Of a stretch of DNA of 5,252 nucleotides, positions 4,430 to 5,252 are shown one piece after another (position 1 is the first letter of the stretch; each line of letters opens with the position of its first letter). The position numbers were made by a program, and so were the translations under genes. The notes below the pieces were generated by a model that did no database searches, was not told the origin of the DNA, and worked only from the letters and a program-made list of their open reading frames with translations. This stretch comes from Anaerolineales bacterium (lineage in GTDB: Bacteria > Chloroflexota > Anaerolineae > Anaerolineales > UBA4823). The stretch lies in assembly GCA_028687395.1 (NCBI GenBank), contig JAQUAE010000158.1:1-5252 (forward strand), read 5' to 3'.

Positions 4430-5252
4430 TCAGACGACTTCGATATGCTCCCCGGCGACCACCTCACCGACCGACCACGCCGGCTGGCCGAGCTCAGCGC
4501 AACGGGTGAGGAAGCCGTCCAGCTTATCGGGGGGCACGCAGAGGAGCAGCCCTCCGCTGGTCTGAGGGTCGAAGAGCAGCATCTGGTCGGCTTCGCTGAT
4601 GCCTGGGGCGAAGCGAACGTGCGGGCTGAAAAACAGGCGATTATCCGAAGCGCCGCCGGGGAAGAGCCAGGCCTGGGCATAGCGCCGGGCGCCAGGCGTG
4701 AAGGGAATATCCTGGAGGTGGAAGCGCACCCCCACGCTGGAGGCCTGCGCCATCTCCCAGGTATGCCCGAGCAGGCTGAAGCCGGTGACGTCGGTGCCGC
4801 CACGCAACCCGGCTTCCACGGCGAGCTGGGAGGCGCGCTGGTTGAGTTGCTTCATCCAGCTCACCACCTCGGCGAGTTCTGCTGGGTCGGCGCGGTCCTG
4901 CTTGAGGGCCGTGGTGGTCACGCCAAAGCCCAGGGGCTTAGTCAGCAGCAGACGGTCGCCGGGGCGCGCCCCGCTCTTGGTGAGCAGGCGCTCGGGGTGA
5001 ACGAAACCGAGGACGATCAACCCGTATTTGGGCTCCTTGTCTTGGACGGTGTGCCCGCCAGCGACGACCACGCCGGCCTGGCGGGCGACTTCTGCGCCCC
5101 CGCGCAGGATTTCGGTGCTGATCTGCGGCGGCAGGTCGGGGGGCAGGGCAGCGATGTTCAAGGCCAGGAAGGGCTGGGCGCCCATGGCGTAGACGTCGGA
5201 AAGGGCGTTGGCCGCCGCGATGGCGCCGTAGTCGTAGGGGTCGTCCACCACA
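4430..5252 (-). CDS. selD: Selenophosphate synthase (selenide, water dikinase), partial
   Basis: The frame is open to the right edge; 274 codons are visible, ending in TGA at 4432-4430. SelD makes selenophosphate from selenide and ATP, the selenium donor for selenocysteine and 2-selenouridine tRNA. It belongs to the PurM/AIR-synthase superfamily. Counting from codon 5251-5249, visible motifs are VDDPYDYG (2-9), NALSDVYAMG (15-24, metal-binding Asp19), AGGHTVQ (64-70), GARPGDRLLLTKPLGFG (94-110), GGTDVTGFSLLGH (151-163, metal-binding Asp154) and LLFDPQTSGGLLL (225-237). Roughly the first 70 residues are missing, including the Cys/Sec and Lys active-site motif, so whether this SelD is itself a selenoprotein cannot be seen. 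The apparent start at 5251 is an internal GTG. It is the first visible gene of the operon with the small ORF and the GGT-family gene. Confidence 0.95.
   Translation of the reverse strand, partial: VVDDPYDYGAIAAANALSDVYAMGAQPFLALNIAALPPDLPPQISTEILRGGAEVARQAGVVVAGGHTVQDKEPKYGLIVLGFVHPERLLTKSGARPGDRLLLTKPLGFGVTTTALKQDRADPAELAEVVSWMKQLNQRASQLAVEAGLRGGTDVTGFSLLGHTWEMAQASSVGVRFHLQDIPFTPGARRYAQAWLFPGGASDNRLFFSPHVRFAPGISEADQMLLFDPQTSGGLLLCVPPDKLDGFLTRCAELGQPAWSVGEVVAGEHIEVV

Noticed and set aside
4264..4803. 179-residue open frame on the - strand overlapping selD
   Set aside because: Out of frame with selD; Ser/Pro/Arg-rich translation typical of a shifted GC-rich frame.

Overview
The window is GC-rich chromosomal DNA from a bacterium. 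A Chloroflexota (Anaerolineae-like) genome is my best guess. This rests on general resemblance: the small SWIM zinc-finger protein, the GC-rich codon use and the dispersed CGACAG/CTGTCG palindromes. No marker gene proves it. I found no rRNA, tRNA, transposase, phage module or CRISPR array.

Layout. On the + strand, 1-473 is the C-terminal end of a P-type cation-transporting ATPase cut by the left edge. Everything else reads on the - strand. From right to left: selD (selenophosphate synthase, 4430 to beyond the right edge), a 43-codon ORF (4289-4420), a gamma-glutamyltransferase-family gene (2651-4285), a 468-bp intergenic stretch filled with palindromic repeats (2183-2650), endonuclease V (1469-2182), a small PF04020 membrane protein (1067-1438), and a small SWIM zinc-finger protein (623-865). 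The ATPase and the SWIM gene converge on a hairpin at 577-598.

selD, the 43-codon ORF and the GGT-family gene look like one tightly packed operon. The small ORF starts 9 nt after the selD stop. Its own stop codon lies inside the Shine-Dalgarno sequence of the GGT-family gene, whose most credible start is a non-canonical CTG at 4285. The usual GTG choice at 4240 cuts through a conserved N-terminal motif. Endonuclease V and the PF04020 gene, 30 nt apart, form a second operon. The SWIM gene has its own near-consensus sigma-70-type promoter (TTGACT-17-TATACT) and a leader of about 115 nt. That leader contains a terminator-like hairpin just before the ribosome binding site, which suggests attenuation.

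The most unusual features are the palindrome cluster at 2269-2582 (an 86-bp unit present twice with only three C/T differences, plus further hairpins), the CTG start, the hidden small ORF in frame with the selD UGA, and the SWIM-gene leader. I see no convincing complete new defence or metabolic system. The enzymes belong to known families.
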